DNA of 64,000 bases from Sialis fuliginosa. Taxonomy: Eukaryota > Arthropoda > Insecta > Megaloptera > Sialidae. This document shows positions 31,837-43,934 of this stretch, in pieces. The notes under the pieces are model-generated. The model made no database searches, had not been told where the DNA came from, and worked only from the letters and a program-made list of their open reading frames with translations. Every line of letters starts with the position of its first letter. The stretch's first letter is position 1. Made by a program: the position numbers and the translations under genes. The stretch lies in contig OY540813.1 of NCBI GenBank assembly GCA_961205875.1, forward strand, positions 5,179,001-5,243,000. The letters are read 5' to 3'.

Positions 31837-32433
31837 CAGTGCCGGCCTTAGCAAATCTGGCGACCGGGCGAGTTTTTTTTCTGCCCTCTCGCCCCCTAAA
31901 AAAATGTTAAAAAATCACCGAAAATGTCAATTAAAATTGATAAATTAACAAATAAGTTGAATAATTCATATCTCAGCTTGGCGCGATCCTACAGACTCAA
32001 CCTTTTTTTTTAAATATAGCTTACATCATTAATTTTAAGACTTTACAAATTAACATTGTTTATATTTAGCTATATTTTTTGCTTAATCGTGTTTAACTGA
32101 TCGACAAAAAAATTAAAGAAAAAAAAAAAGTTTATTCAAAAATTACAGCTTGTACTTATACTTAATCAATTTTAATTTATTCATAATAGGGGAAGGGGGT
32201 CTCGACGAACTTAGAGCATTTGATAGTCTTAAAGTTAATGATGTAAGCTATATTTAAAAAAAAAGTTTGAGTCTGTAGGATCGTGCCAAGCTGAGATATG
32301 AATTATTCAACTAATTTGTTAATTTAGCAATTTTAATAGACATTTTCGGTGATTTTTTAACATTTTTTTAGGGAGAGAAAGGGCGGACAAATTAATCTCG
32401 CCCAGGGCGCCAGATTTGCTAAGGCCGGCACTG
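31837..32433. mobile_element. Foldback DNA element (family E copy 1), intact
   Basis: Ends CAGTGCCGGCCTTAGCAAAT and its inverse. Arms of about 205 bp at 31837-32043 and 32227-32433 share CACCGAAAATGTC, CATATCTCAGCTTGGC and GATCCTACAGACTCAA. The 183-bp spacer is AT-rich. No duplication could be resolved. Other copies lie at 13.9, 41.8 and 51.8 kb. Confidence 0.75.
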
Positions 32434-33365
32434 TATATACTGTTACTATATTATGCTTTATGAAGAGTATACTCCAAAATGACAATTCGATTTAGTTCAC
32501 TGTTTTATTTATCTTTATTGTATTTCACACAAATGCTTATAATAAAAAACATATAAATAATGCATACAAACATACACTACGATATAAAAAATAACGACAA
32601 CATTAAAATGAAAAATAATTTATAGATCGAATAAAATCACAAAATGTCCAAACATAAATAATTCGTAATAAATATTTCAACCAACAATGGAGTACAAATG
32701 TACTATATTTTTATAGTGATATTACCGATTTCAATTTGTACAAGAAATAAAAAAAAACATATATCAGTACACGCAACGGAGAGTGTATCAAACAAAACAG
32801 AAAAGCCAATAAAATACATCGAATAGAACATTAAATCAAATATTCCCATCAACAATTGCATGTTAACATAACCTATATCTAGTTTATAGCTTCGTTCCTG
32901 TGTTGGCAACACTGTACAAACATTAAGTGGGTTGGTAACATGTAAGTACTGATTTTAATGGCAACATTGTTTAGTTTGCCATTAATAGCCTACGTGGAAA
33001 ATGCTATTAAGTATATCAAATTAGTTTGAATAGGGTTGGTTTTTATCCGAAAATTGAGGTCTTAAAATTTTAAAGCTGTGTTGAAATTGAGTAATAATTT
33101 TCAGTGTTGCGTAGAACAAGCTTGCGATATGAATATGTATTTTTCTCTATCAAGTTGTGTTTCGTTGATCGATAAAACAAAAACTAGAAAATTACTTGTT
33201 GTGATATTACGAAACATATAATTTTCATTTGTTTTCAGCTTTTTTAAAGGTCAATCGGATAAAGGTTAATATTACATGTTTTGAATTGCAATGTTTGGAA
33301 ATTAAAACTGTTTCCTTTTAAGTTTTTGCTTAGATAAAAAATATTTTAGTATTATAAATTAATAT
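32434..33365. other. Unassigned stretch
   Basis: AT-rich; a 69-codon minus frame (32703-32912) is unremarkable. Confidence 0.25.
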
Positions 33366-33556
33366 CGTAAGGTACAAGTCTTGAGGCTTCCGCGGTGATC
33401 TTGATATGGATCTTGATTTCTGGGTGTAACACATTAGAGTGGACATCTTCAGGGCTCTTCTAAAAGTGCCATGTTCAATGCAATGTATGACGAAACGTTG
33501 GCCGATAACACGACCAAATCGACGCGGATTACATCCAGAAGCCAAGATTCTAATAT
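33366..33556. mobile_element. Penelope-like foldback fragment (family PL copy 3)
   Basis: The left part is GAGGCTTCCGCGGTGATCTT and the right part carries ATGACGAAACGTTGGCCGAT and ACACGACCAAATCGACGCGG. The inner CATCTTCAGGGCTCTTCTAA is shared with the copies at 8583 and 18198. The two halves are inverted and partly deleted. Confidence 0.45.
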
Positions 33557-34380
33557 CGTAAGGTTTAATAAACAGAATTTAAAGTAATTTTTTTTATTGC
33601 TTCATTGCTATATCCGAAGGATAAGGGAAGCTATGTGATCATTTCTGAAAGCGTTCAAACCGTTCTAAATTGTTTAGGTACATGTTTTTTACATTGACAT
33701 ATTAAATATCATTAATGTAAATTGTCGAAAAAATTTTTAAAAATAATGAAAAATGTTTAATTATTATTATCGAATAAAATTTGATAATCTATAAAAAAAT
33801 TAAAACACGAAATCAGATAGCAAATTAAAAAAAATGTATTTTAGCCAAAGAAATATTCCTCAAATTAAATATTATTTCGTTTATATTAAATATGATTTTA
33901 ATATAAATAATTTAAATAAATTTAACCAAATACCCATCCCCAATCTCCAATAAACAAACAAAAACAAATAAAATAAAAAGAAATATTCGACTGAAAAGTT
34001 TTTCCTAACTTCGGCCGTCCAAAGTTTACATAGATTTCAGATAAAAGCCAAAACCCGATGACCTCTGACACAGAAACTCTCTGGCTCACTATCAGTGGAT
34101 ACAAAAAGTTAATTCATATATTCAGGCCATTAGCCGTTATATAATGGCCGGTACCCGCCTAGCCAATTAACCATAAATTATACAGCGGTATCATTAAAAT
34201 CCCATATGTTATCATCGATCCGTTGTCTGTTTTAGCATTTGTTTGCTGCTATTTGGCGAGTCAATTCTACTGGAAATATTGCGTATTACTATATACTATC
34301 CATAACATACCATACAATCAATATAAAAATAAAATAAAATCCATACTTATTAACTTGTAACTTTTATACCACCGGGTGTT
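33557..34380. other. Unassigned AT-rich stretch
   Basis: Nothing recognised; a 60-codon minus frame (33922-34104) has no domain. Confidence 0.25.
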
Positions 34381-34604
34381 TTTTTTAACCTGAAACTTTC
34401 AAATATTTCGAAAAATAGGCAGCTACGGAACAAAATGTCAATAATCAAAATTTAATTATTCCGCGGAGGAAATACATTAGTGCAAAAAAAATAGTCCCCC
34501 CCCCTTTGTAGGTTGGGGAGGGGGTATCTTTGAATCGTAAATAGGAACCCCAATTTTTTATTGCAGATGCGGATTCTACGGCTACGCACGATTTGAGTGA
34601 AATA

Positions 34605-35081
34605 CAGTGCAACCTCGATATAACAAAACTGAAGGGAAGTAGAAAATATTCGTTATACCAAGTAATTTGTTAAAGTGAGGTTTGTTATATAAAGGTTAGG
34701 TTGGTCTACAATTCGTTATAACAAGGTAAGAATGTAGCGATATCTATTTTTTTCGTTGTAGGATTCTCGTTTACATATGTACTTAATGATTTCTCGTTTC
34801 TTTGCGACGGTTAAGGAACACCTTTTTTGTTTTTCAGCCATTGCAACTTTAATACTAGCAACAGTGACAAACAGCAAAAAAACAATAACGATTGTCTTAC
34901 AAAAAATTTAACGTGTCTGAACCTGTCGAAAAATTCGTTATAAAGAGGTTGTTGACAAATGTATTCGTAATATAAAGGTATATTTTGCATTAGCTCTTCC
35001 GGGCAGTTCTAGGGGATTTCGAAAAAATTGTTAAATCGAGGAAATCGTTATATTGAGGTTTGTTATATTAAGGTTACACTG
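34605..35081. mobile_element. pogo/Tigger-like MITE, 477 bp
   Basis: Ends CAGTGCAACCTCGATATAAC and GTTATATTAAGGTTACACTG are inverted and flanked by TA (34603-34604, 35082-35083). Subterminal TTCGTTATA...AAGGT and GAGGTTTGTTATA words are repeated several times. No transposase. Confidence 0.75.
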
Positions 35082-35488
35082 TATATAGCAACAAAATGTT
35101 GGTCGAAGATAAGTACAAGATTAATTATGTATCATAAAATGGATATATGACAGATTATTTAAATAAATATATCATTTCTTGTTCCTACATATATTTCACA
35201 TCATTTGACTTACTCAGGAAAACACTCACTATGAATATTAATTGTATGTTTGTTTGTTAGAACCGCATAAATTACTATAGAGATAGCAAACTGCACTTTG
35301 CAAATTGAATACAATCATAATAACAGCCAATGTTGGTAGTTTGATTTATATACACGTAAGGTGTTGGATCGATTCGGGAACCATTGTTCTACACTCGCTA
35401 GAGTGTCATTGTTTTGTTTAAGTTACTTTAAACTATCATGTTTGTTGCTCTAATGCACGGTATTATAAGGAATTTGCTTGAGTGCAAA
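35082..35488. other. Unassigned stretch
   Basis: AT-rich; nothing recognised. Confidence 0.25.
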
Positions 35489-35693
35489 TGCAAATTTGCT
35501 TCCAGCTAACGCTATCTGCTAGGTGCTAAATTGATATGAAGTTGCAGTGGTAATAAATGTATAGTAATGTAATAATAATGAAATAAACTTGGAAGCACTT
35601 ATTTTAAGTCACTGATTTCTACATGTTGTGTGTTGTCATTTATATTTAATACCTAACAGATAGCGTTCGCTGAAAGCTAATTTGGGTGCAAAA
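35489..35693. repeat. Small foldback, about 205 bp
   Basis: AACGCTATCTGCTAGGT (about 35508-35524) pairs with ACCTAACAGATAGCGTT (35651-35667), and the match continues outward through AGCTT and AAATTTGC-type words. The spacer is about 126 bp. Confidence 0.5.
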
Positions 35694-36076
35694 ACTGTAT
35701 TTAATATTAAATAACATTTTACTATATAATTACAACGAATTTTTTCAACAATCACAATATGGTACAAAATAAATTAAAATCAACTATTTTAACGCTAAGA
35801 AAATATTTTTCTTTGTCATGTACAATGTTCATGCAAAGTGTAGACAACGTCGAGTTGTCTACATATCGAAGAAGAATTTTGAAAAAGCTATTGCACCATT
35901 AATTTTGTGTCCTACCCCTAGAATATGTGGAATTGAATTTGTAAGTTTATTCTTTATATACATAAATGTACAAAACTATTTTAATTAGCTATCATACATA
36001 TATTATCTGCATTATTCTATAGCAATGAAAGTTATATTTAAAAAAAAAAACACAGGTAGAACATTGCTAATTTATA
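35694..36076. other. Unassigned stretch
   Basis: AT-rich; nothing recognised. Confidence 0.25.
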
Positions 36077-36100
36077 CAGTGTATTCCAAGTTGATTAACA
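36077..36100 (+). mobile_element. Solo terminal repeat of family B
   Basis: CAGTGTATTCCAAGTTGATT preceded by TA; the rest of the element is absent or unrecognisable. Confidence 0.55.
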
Positions 36101-36229
36101 TACTTTAACTTTATACATATTTCGTTTCAAATACTAAAGAAAAACAATTCTATATTTAAATAAACTGAAACCCAGCGATTCAACAAAAAAGTGCTAATAT
36201 TATGTATGTAGGTATAGCCGAAAATAATA

Positions 36230-36372
36230 GTGCAATTCGGCGGCGAACAATCGATGTCTGCTAACAGAGCGCCATCATAGACTAGCGCCAGCGCCGCCAC
36301 CACCGTTGCTACGTCGCTATAGCTGTAAATAAACGTTTACAGCGAAACACCCATCACTCTGTAAGTGGTTTC
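36230..36372 (+). promoter_or_regulatory. CpG-rich island with GTAAGT donor, possible first exon
   Basis: TTCGGCGGCGAACAATCG and CTAGCGCCAGCGCCGCC mark a sharp rise in CpG. The patch ends at CACTCT|GTAAGTGG (boundary 36360/36361), with a second GTAAGT at 36376. A 72-codon frame from 36365 runs into a hAT end and is not convincing. Fits a non-coding plus-strand first exon, but exon position -1/-2 is CT, not AG, so support is limited. Confidence 0.3.
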
Positions 36373-36487
36373 TTGTGTAAGTCTCGGACGGGACTTACCC
36401 CTTCGAATTCTACAACCTCTAACCTCATCTTCATCGTCGTACTTCATCCACGTTCAACAAAATTATTCATATTTATTAATTTATATC

Positions 36488-36560
36488 ACTGGTTCCCAAA
36501 CTACGGTCCTTGGCTCTCTTGGGGAGATTAAAGGGAGCCCTAGTGGCTCTGGGTGTAGTT
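36488..36560 (+). mobile_element. hAT-type terminal remnant (CACTGGTTCCCAAAC)
   Basis: CACTGGTTCCCAAACTACGG is close to the classic CAGTGGTTCCCAAAC hAT terminus. The other end was not found. Confidence 0.5.
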
Positions 36561-36589
36561 GGGAGGCCTTTTTAATATTATAAAACCCT

Positions 36590-37400
36590 TTATTACACAA
36601 TGTCCGTTTCTAATTTGTTTCATTGTTTGATTCATGAAAGTGACACTTCGTACTGCATAAACTGACCACCAAAAAAATGATACCGGGTGAAACTGAAATT
36701 TGAATATCCACACTACCTGTTATTTGTAGTTTTTGGTGTTTTTTTGCCATTTTACTTCCATGTTCTGAAAGAAATGGAAGTATTGTAATACCATCGAAAA
36801 ATCGTGTCCGAGAAAATGACAAATTCTGATTGTACTAACTCCAAAACTTAAAGAAAAGTTTATTTCCGCATGGCGGCTGTGCGCGTGTCTGTCTGTCCGT
36901 GTGTCTGTGTGTCTGTGTGTCTGTGCGGATGTAGAATTTTCTTTCGTTCACAATAACTACTGTAAAAATGCACCGATCTGAATTATTTTTGGGGAAAATG
37001 TTTGTCTCAGTGAGTACTCCAGACCTATTGATTTTGGTGCTAATCGGATTAGGGGTTTTGGAAATATTCGCAATTTTGTAACTTTTTTCGTCTAAAAAGT
37101 GAATATTGCGAGTATTATCTCACTAATTTTGATAAGATTTGGTACATTTGCAGTTCAATTAAATCTAAGGGACATTTATTATTAGTACGTGCCTAAACAG
37201 CCATTAAAGGGGTGAAAAACACACTTAAAATTTGAACTTTAAATACTAATATGTCATTAATTCATGTTTCCTTGGAAACAAATGCAACTAAATTCAAATT
37301 GTCAAATTAGTTTTTCTACGAATGTGTTTTATGTTTTTGACATTAGAAAACTAATATTTATATACAAATGGCAAAAAGAGCTGTAACCGTTGTAAGTATT
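36590..37400 (+). repeat. Dispersed repeat region with (TGTC)/(TG)n
   Basis: A GTGTCTGTCTGTCCGTGTGT-type tract at about 36885-36930 is followed by CACAATAACTACTG and several blocks typical of decayed non-LTR tails (for example TTTGATAAGATTTGGTACAT). The class is not certain. Confidence 0.4.
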
Positions 37401-38557
37401 TATGTTTTTTTAATGTATTACGATATGTATATTCATAGTAGTAGGTTATATAAATAAAATATTTAAAAAAATGTATATTTAAAAATTATTAAAAAAGATA
37501 GAAAGAACATGGAAGTCATGTATGGTTCCCCATACCGATATTTTATTTTGTTTTTGCTTTTGCTTATCAAGTTTTTTATAAAATCAAAATATTTTTTTTT
37601 GTTCTTTGTACATTTTTTCTCAAGTTAAAAAAAATCTTGATAATCACAAAATCTCCTTATTGGTTGTGTTGAAAAATTGAAATGGAACAAAAAATTATTT
37701 CATACAAAAGCTACTTTTTTCGAATAAAAATAAAAAATTCGCGTTTCCACTGAAAAACTAAAAAAAAATATCATTAAATGATCTTAAAATGAATAAAATT
37801 TAACGATTTTTCTCTAATCAAGAAAAATATGTAATGGAAAAGTAACATAATTAAAAAATAAGACTACAAAACACCGTAATTTAATATTTTTACACAATAA
37901 TTTAAATATTCACATTTTATTGGGTTTTCAATTTTCCAACCGTAAATTTATTCGATATGCTGATTTTTATATTTTTCATCCGACGATAGCTTATTAGGTA
38001 CACATTAAGTTTTATCATTTTTCGCTTACATTTATATATAGGTATGTATAGAGGTTATATAAACTTACATGAAGAAATTTCAACTGATGTTTATGGAGAT
38101 ATTGAAATATATTGACTATGTATAAGAGTGATGCTTACATATTCAATATCGTGAACTAAGAATAGAAGAGAAAACATAAACGAAATAACTTTTTTCAGTT
38201 TAAATATTTATGGAACGACGTTTTTACATAAAAACTGAATTTAAATTTCTTAAATAAAATTCAATTTTTATTTGGAAAATGTGTGTAAACACATATAAAC
38301 TTTTTTATCGAAGCTTCTGATAGCTAATTATTGAATTTAAAATATTAATCATTGACATTGTCATTCAATTTATAAACATTTATTATTAATTAATTCTATA
38401 ATTAGAAACAACTGATAACTAACTCTGATTGGTTAATTATACGGATTGTTCACGCCCTTACATACACACACACATGCCAACGTCATATGTTATTACATAA
38501 TTTCATCTTATATTTCTATAAATGTATACGTTATAATAATATTTTAATTAGTTATAC
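37401..38557. other. Very AT-rich stretch
   Basis: No gene, repeat family or structured RNA recognised. Confidence 0.3.
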
Positions 38558-39402
38558 TGCCATGCTTAGGTAAAAGACAATAAACTTCTTTTACTGCCTT
38601 TTAGTAATTTTGATGCTATTAAGTTTTTCAGACGATTTTCTACATAGTTATAAAATTAATCATTAATAATGTTACTTTAATAGAATATTTATTTTTTAAG
38701 TTTATCGAATATATCAAGTTAATTACTTTTCCTGAATACAAAAGCAGTAAAATTATTTTTCAACATACAAATACAGTAAATTTTAAACTATACTGCTTTT
38801 ATCCACTGAAAAATATACGTTCAATATTCACAATCATTCCAGGTTCTTATAATTTCGAAAAAATAATTTTCAAAAATTATCTACTTCAAATAAATAATAC
38901 AGGAAAGTGTTTATTTTTGTTCATTGTAATTATTCTTCAATCACTTTATAATTATTAAGTGTAATAAAAATTTATTTTTCGTAATGTGTTCAACAAAGAT
39001 CAATAAATGTTAATTACTATTTAAGATTTTGTAATTCGATACTCATTAGACAAAGATTATTGTAATACTAACTTTTATTTTGATCTCAATAAAATACATT
39101 GAAATAAAACTTAATTTTTATTCTGCATTACTGCGTTTTACCTCTGACAATTTTTTTTTTAATAATTAGTGGAAAAAGGTAGTATTTCGGTTTTACAGAG
39201 TACAAAGGCAGTGAACCACATCTTTTAAATTTTCAAAAATAAACTCAATTTAGGTATTTTGATGAATTGTAAACTAAAATTCCACTCAAATGAAGAAAAT
39301 AAAAAAATAAAATTATGAAAACATAATAATTATTAATTCAGTTTTAAAAAATCAATCGTTTTTATTTTTTATACCATACTACCCTTTACCTAAGCATGGT
39401 AG
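38558..39402. mobile_element. DNA element with CTGCCATGCTTAGGTAAA ends
   Basis: Inverted ends CTGCCATGCTTAGGTAAA (38558) and TTTACCTAAGCATGGTAG (39385-39402) differ at one site. Internal GCAGTAAAAT / ATACTGCTTT words also appear inverted. The length is about 845 bp, AT-rich, with no transposase. Flanking ATA on both sides may be the duplication. Confidence 0.6.
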
Positions 39403-39990
39403 ATAGATGTGTACATAAAAAATTAAAAATTCAATTCACATATTTTACTTCATTATTCATTTTTCAATATTGTCTATTAATTAATTTAGCGGTAAATTAA
39501 ACCGTAAAGAATATTTCATTACGTTTTAAAATTAAAATCGTGATCAAATTTTAAAATTTCAAACAATAGGTATTTATTAATTATTATTTTGCATGCTTAA
39601 TTAACCATAAATCCTAAAATCTAATTTTAAATTTGATTTTTCAAATGCTAAAAAATATATGTATAAATTCATACGTACAGAATTAATACACTTAAGAAAA
39701 GAAGCAAATAAAAAAGAAAGAAAAAACTGTCAACGTAATCAGAATTCCAGAGAAAGTGAAGAAGAAAACAATGCCAAATACGTGTTCTAATATAAAAAGT
39801 TCTTTTTGTTTTTCTTGTACAGTTTTATAAAACTATCGAGAATATTTTAACTAATATATTTGTTATTTGTATGTTTTCATCGTATATTCTTTATATTGTA
39901 GATAACATTTCACAGATTTTAGTAAATTGGTTCTATTCGCAACATATTTCTTAGTTTGTTTTTTCAAAATGTACTAACATTATTGTATAG
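39403..39990. other. Unassigned AT-rich stretch
   Basis: Nothing recognised. Confidence 0.25.
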
Positions 39991-40195
39991 TGATGGTAAA
40001 CCTTTTTAGCTCGGCGTGTCAAAATTCCTAAAAACAGCTTCTCGGGTACCGTTTCAGAAATATTGCGAATTAGTATTAAAAAAAAAAATCTATATCTAAA
40101 TTGAAATAAAAAATTGTTCTGGGGCGAAGATCACCCGTAAACGATGCGTGTCACCCAAAATGTATTGGCGTGTCACCTCTGACACTATCAGAGAA
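39991..40195. mobile_element. hAT-type remnant (AGTGATGGTAAACC end)
   Basis: TAGTGATGGTAAACCTTTTT with TCGGCGTGTCA, and at the other side GGCGTGTCACC and GACACTATC, resemble the ends of hAT elements that start CAGTGATGGCGAACC. The duplication was not resolved. Confidence 0.5.
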
Positions 40196-40870
40196 ACTAA
40201 ATATTTCACAATACATTTATCGTTTTCCGTTTAAGTAAACTGCAATTTTTTAAAAGATGAAATTAATTTAAAAGAATTTCTGTTAATTTATTAAGTTTTG
40301 CGAACTGTAGTGTGTTGCCGTCACTTCAAAATTTCAAATTGACGACAAATTAAACTTTGTTATAAGAGAAAATTAAAACCAATCGATATTAAACTAAGTA
40401 AATATGAAGACTGTAATGTTCTTTGTCAGAAAATGTAAACTTTTAAGTGGGTTACTAAAGAAATTTAATATATAATATAAAAATATAATACGCAAAGAAA
40501 ATAGGACGAGAATAGAACACACTCCAAGTTATAGCTTGCTTGGGGTGCGCAATTCATAAATACAAGAATCTCATCTTTAATTTCCAACGCCGACAATCTT
40601 AAATCTAATCAAGGGGAAAGATTTGTTAATGAATGTTAAGAGAAATATTTTTTCCGCCAATTAAAACTTACGCGTACAACTGTGCCTCGCCTTTCTACCT
40701 CTGTACAGAAACTAATAAAATAGAATCTAAATTTCAATTTAACGTTTCTAATTGTGTTACGAAAATTTAGGGTTGGTTGCTTCGAAGAGCGGCAACATTG
40801 GGAAAAACATATTACCTAAGTTGAAATCGAAAACACGAGTTGTTTCCCTCTCTCTCTCTCTATCTCTAAA
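40196..40870. other. Unassigned stretch with (CT)n
   Basis: Mostly AT-rich. A CTCTCTCTCTCTC tract lies at about 40848-40866. No gene recognised. Confidence 0.25.
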
Positions 40871-41061
40871 GCACCCCATACACCTACCAATGTATATTAT
40901 CTAAATAATGTATTTAAATCTAAAATTTAAAGAAAATTTGGTTGTTTTAAGTGCGTTCCAAACCAAAATCATAAAAAATTAGGCTTATGGAATTAACACT
41001 GTGCCTGTCTGTTGCAGCCTACTAACAACTAAACTGCCAAAACTGTAGGTGTATGGGATGC
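40871..41061. mobile_element. 191-bp MITE with GCACCCCATACACCTAC ends
   Basis: GCACCCCATACACCTAC (40871-40887) and GTAGGTGTATGGGATGC (41045-41061) are inverted with one mismatch. The interior is non-coding. Confidence 0.6.
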
Positions 41062-41206
41062 ATTATATTCACTCCATAAGTACCTTTTGTGGAAACTCAT
41101 TTGAATCTTTTTAGAATGCTAGAATCGTATTTGATAATTGCTAGTATACTAAATTCAAAATTACCAATTTGAAAAATTGGTAGGTTTTGTTACAAAAGAA
41201 AAGATA

Positions 41207-41650
41207 CTGGCACCAGTCTTGGACAATACTCCAGTGCCGGACACTTGTTTAATTAAATGTACTAAATTAGAAATATTTGTTGATACTTGATTACGCCATT
41301 ATGCTTAGCTTAATTTAATGACAATCAGCCAATGGGTGTCAAAATGGTAGACATTTAAACTAATTTTTATTGTAATCTATTTTTTAATTATTATTTTATC
41401 ATAGCATCTGCTTTATATTCTTTCAAATTTTACGATTCTCTATTATATAACTTTTGTGTAGTAGTACTTATAATTTTATAATCACTAACAAGTGGCCATC
41501 ACTGGGTGTTCATTACTGGAGAGAAAAAAACATAAATTGATTTAATAAAGAGATACTTGTTTTATTAGTAACATAAGTTCATGAGAATTACAAAAAAAAA
41601 CAGCATAGATATCTTGCTCTTAAAGCGTCCAAAACTGGTGACAGTATCTT
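41207..41650 (-). mobile_element. Family C DNA element (copy 4), nearly full
   Basis: Both ends are present: GATACTGGCACCAGTCTTGG and CTGGTGACAGTATC. Internal blocks match the other copies in inverse order. The outer bases read GATACT rather than GGTACT, a shared change at both ends. Confidence 0.65.
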
Positions 41651-41760
41651 ATCTACTTAAAAACTTTAATTAAACAAAATTTCTGAAATATCCATAGCAT
41701 AAAAAACGAGAAAACACATTTTCAATGTATAAAAAAAAGTTTTTTATTCATACGTAGTAC

Positions 41761-42050
41761 CAGTGCCAACTTTAGAGGGGGGAAAACTAGGGCGACCAAC
41801 CGGGGCGCCAGGCTAGGAGGGGCGGCGCACAGTGACGCAAAAGTGACTTTTTTGTTTCGAGTTCATTGTTTTAAAAATTTCTTTGTAATATCTTTTTTCT
41901 TGCTGTTTTTGGTTTAAAAAAAATGTATTATTAATTTTTTTAATTATTTTAAATATTATGGTCGACTTGATGAACTGATCGTCTCAGAGGGTGGGTAGGG
42001 GGGGATAAATCTCGCCTAGGGCGCCAGACTTGCAAAGACCGGCTCTGTGT
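41761..42050. mobile_element. Family E foldback, diverged (copy 3)
   Basis: Starts CCAGTGCCAACTTTAG and ends CTCGCCTAGGGCGCCAGACT followed by TGCAAAGACCGGC. The central arms are largely replaced. Confidence 0.5.
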
Positions 42051-42289
42051 AGTATAAACATTAACTTTTTTCAAACTCAACAATATACAGTAGGTACTTA
42101 AAGTTAACAGTAAATACACACAATTATGTGAACCACTTTAACAAACAAGTCACTTAATAATATCTCAAGTAAAACAATGTTATTAAAATATCTCCATCAC
42201 TCTTTCACCACCCTCACCTATAAGTTTCATAATTTCAGTTTCTAATTTCCGTCCAGATAAAACTACCTACCAAACAAAGACAAGTATAC

Positions 42290-42561
42290 ACAAACGTATA
42301 TACCTCTCTCTTTCGCACACGTACATATCGGGATGCTGTACAAGAAGTTTCATTTCCTTTACTCTCATCGGCAAATTGAAGTTACACAGTGACGTAACAG
42401 GATTCAATCAGTAATTGCTTTGCAATTAACTAAAGTAACGCCGCAGACGGTGCTGGCTGGAACTAACTCGGTGTATGTGGAAATATCTGTTACAAGATTA
42501 CATTGACGAATAATTGATTGTGATAATCCGCAGTGCTTTTCAATTGTGTTGTTTCTGTCAG
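42290..42561 (+). promoter_or_regulatory. Candidate promoter and non-coding first exon
   Basis: A mixed-composition patch holds a CRE-like TGACGTAA (42390-42397), a TCAGT initiator-like site (42408-42412) and, about 150 bp later, CTGTCAG|GTAAAT, a good donor (boundary 42561/42562). Between them only a 12-codon upstream frame occurs (ATG near 42475). This is the pattern of an insect 5'-UTR exon on the plus strand; no transcript evidence is available. Confidence 0.35.
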
Positions 42562-43934
42562 GTAAATATTAGAATCGTTTCAGGATATCATCAATGATGA
42601 AAATAATTTAATTAATTTGTTCTGAAAAGTTTTCTCTGTATTTTTTTAAAATTTAATACAGTTCGATGGATCAAATACAGATATTTTGAAATTCATTTGC
42701 TAGATAAAGTACTCTTCGTTTATAGTACCCATATATATTTGTGCGATTAAATTATTATGTAATCTATTGAAAATTGTATAAGTAAATTTTGTGGCAATAA
42801 ATATTTGACATTTCGAATTTTAGTATTTAAATATGTTAAACTTGATATAAATTTAATTAATGAAATGGACGTATATTTGTATTTTTTTTAAAATGATGTA
42901 ACTATATAAGCTCCGCCCTAGAAAAAGATAACCGATGATGTTTGTCTTAATATTTTTGAATCTGTTGTAAGCGATTCTAACCTTTACGGTGGCAGACGAC
43001 TTCTGAAGCCCATTATTGTTTAATAATACGCCAAATATGCAAGTATACAAATACATACATATGGTATACCCATTTGTTGTTTCTGTTCTCCTGATATATG
43101 GATAACTTCGTTCATTATTTCCACGTATTTATCGTTGAAATGTTTCCTTAAATAATTGATTGTCGTGTTCAGTTTATTGTCAATTAATTTATGTCATTGG
43201 GGCTATAATAAATAAAACAAGAAAATACGTTTTAGTAATTGTTCTTCGCAAGAAATAATAAACTCATATTTTTAATGTCGGTATGAACGTTAACAGCCAT
43301 TATAAAAGCTCGTGCGTGTGATAATCTATTGTGTTGATGATTGAGTTAAACTAATGTTGCAAGTTTTATGGCTTTAATTTATATGGGATTATGTTATAGA
43401 TTACATTTATCACAAGAGCTTTTGTATGTTGATTGAAAAAATAAATCAATATACATATTATATGTCTTTTCTTTACAACTTCATAAAAATGAATTATTGC
43501 AAATTGAACTTAATATTTTGAATCTTTATAATAAACCTAGATCAGTAATGCCTGGAATAGTTCAATATCATATTACAGTGATACAGAGATTACAGTAAAT
43601 ATTATTATTAGGAATGCGATTTATTTACAGAAAAAAATATGTTACCTTTTTATTATAATTTCTGGTAGGTAATTTACTTTACTGCGTTGTAAACTGTCAA
43701 TGAGGACAGTACAGATTAATTCAAATAATATTGGAATTTTTGCTTTTTGATACATTGTAAAAATTACTACATTACACTTAACATTTTACTACAATTTTAT
43801 AAAAAAAATTCATTACTTATGACATTTTTTCCACAATACTGAAATTACAAAAAAAATTTTATTGCTCATGACATTTTTTTCCACAATACTGATATATCTC
43901 TTAATTACCTAAACTAGCATAGTAATTTAATAAA
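42562..43934. other. Unassigned AT-rich stretch
   Basis: No repeat or gene recognised; would be intronic if the preceding exon is real. Confidence 0.3.
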
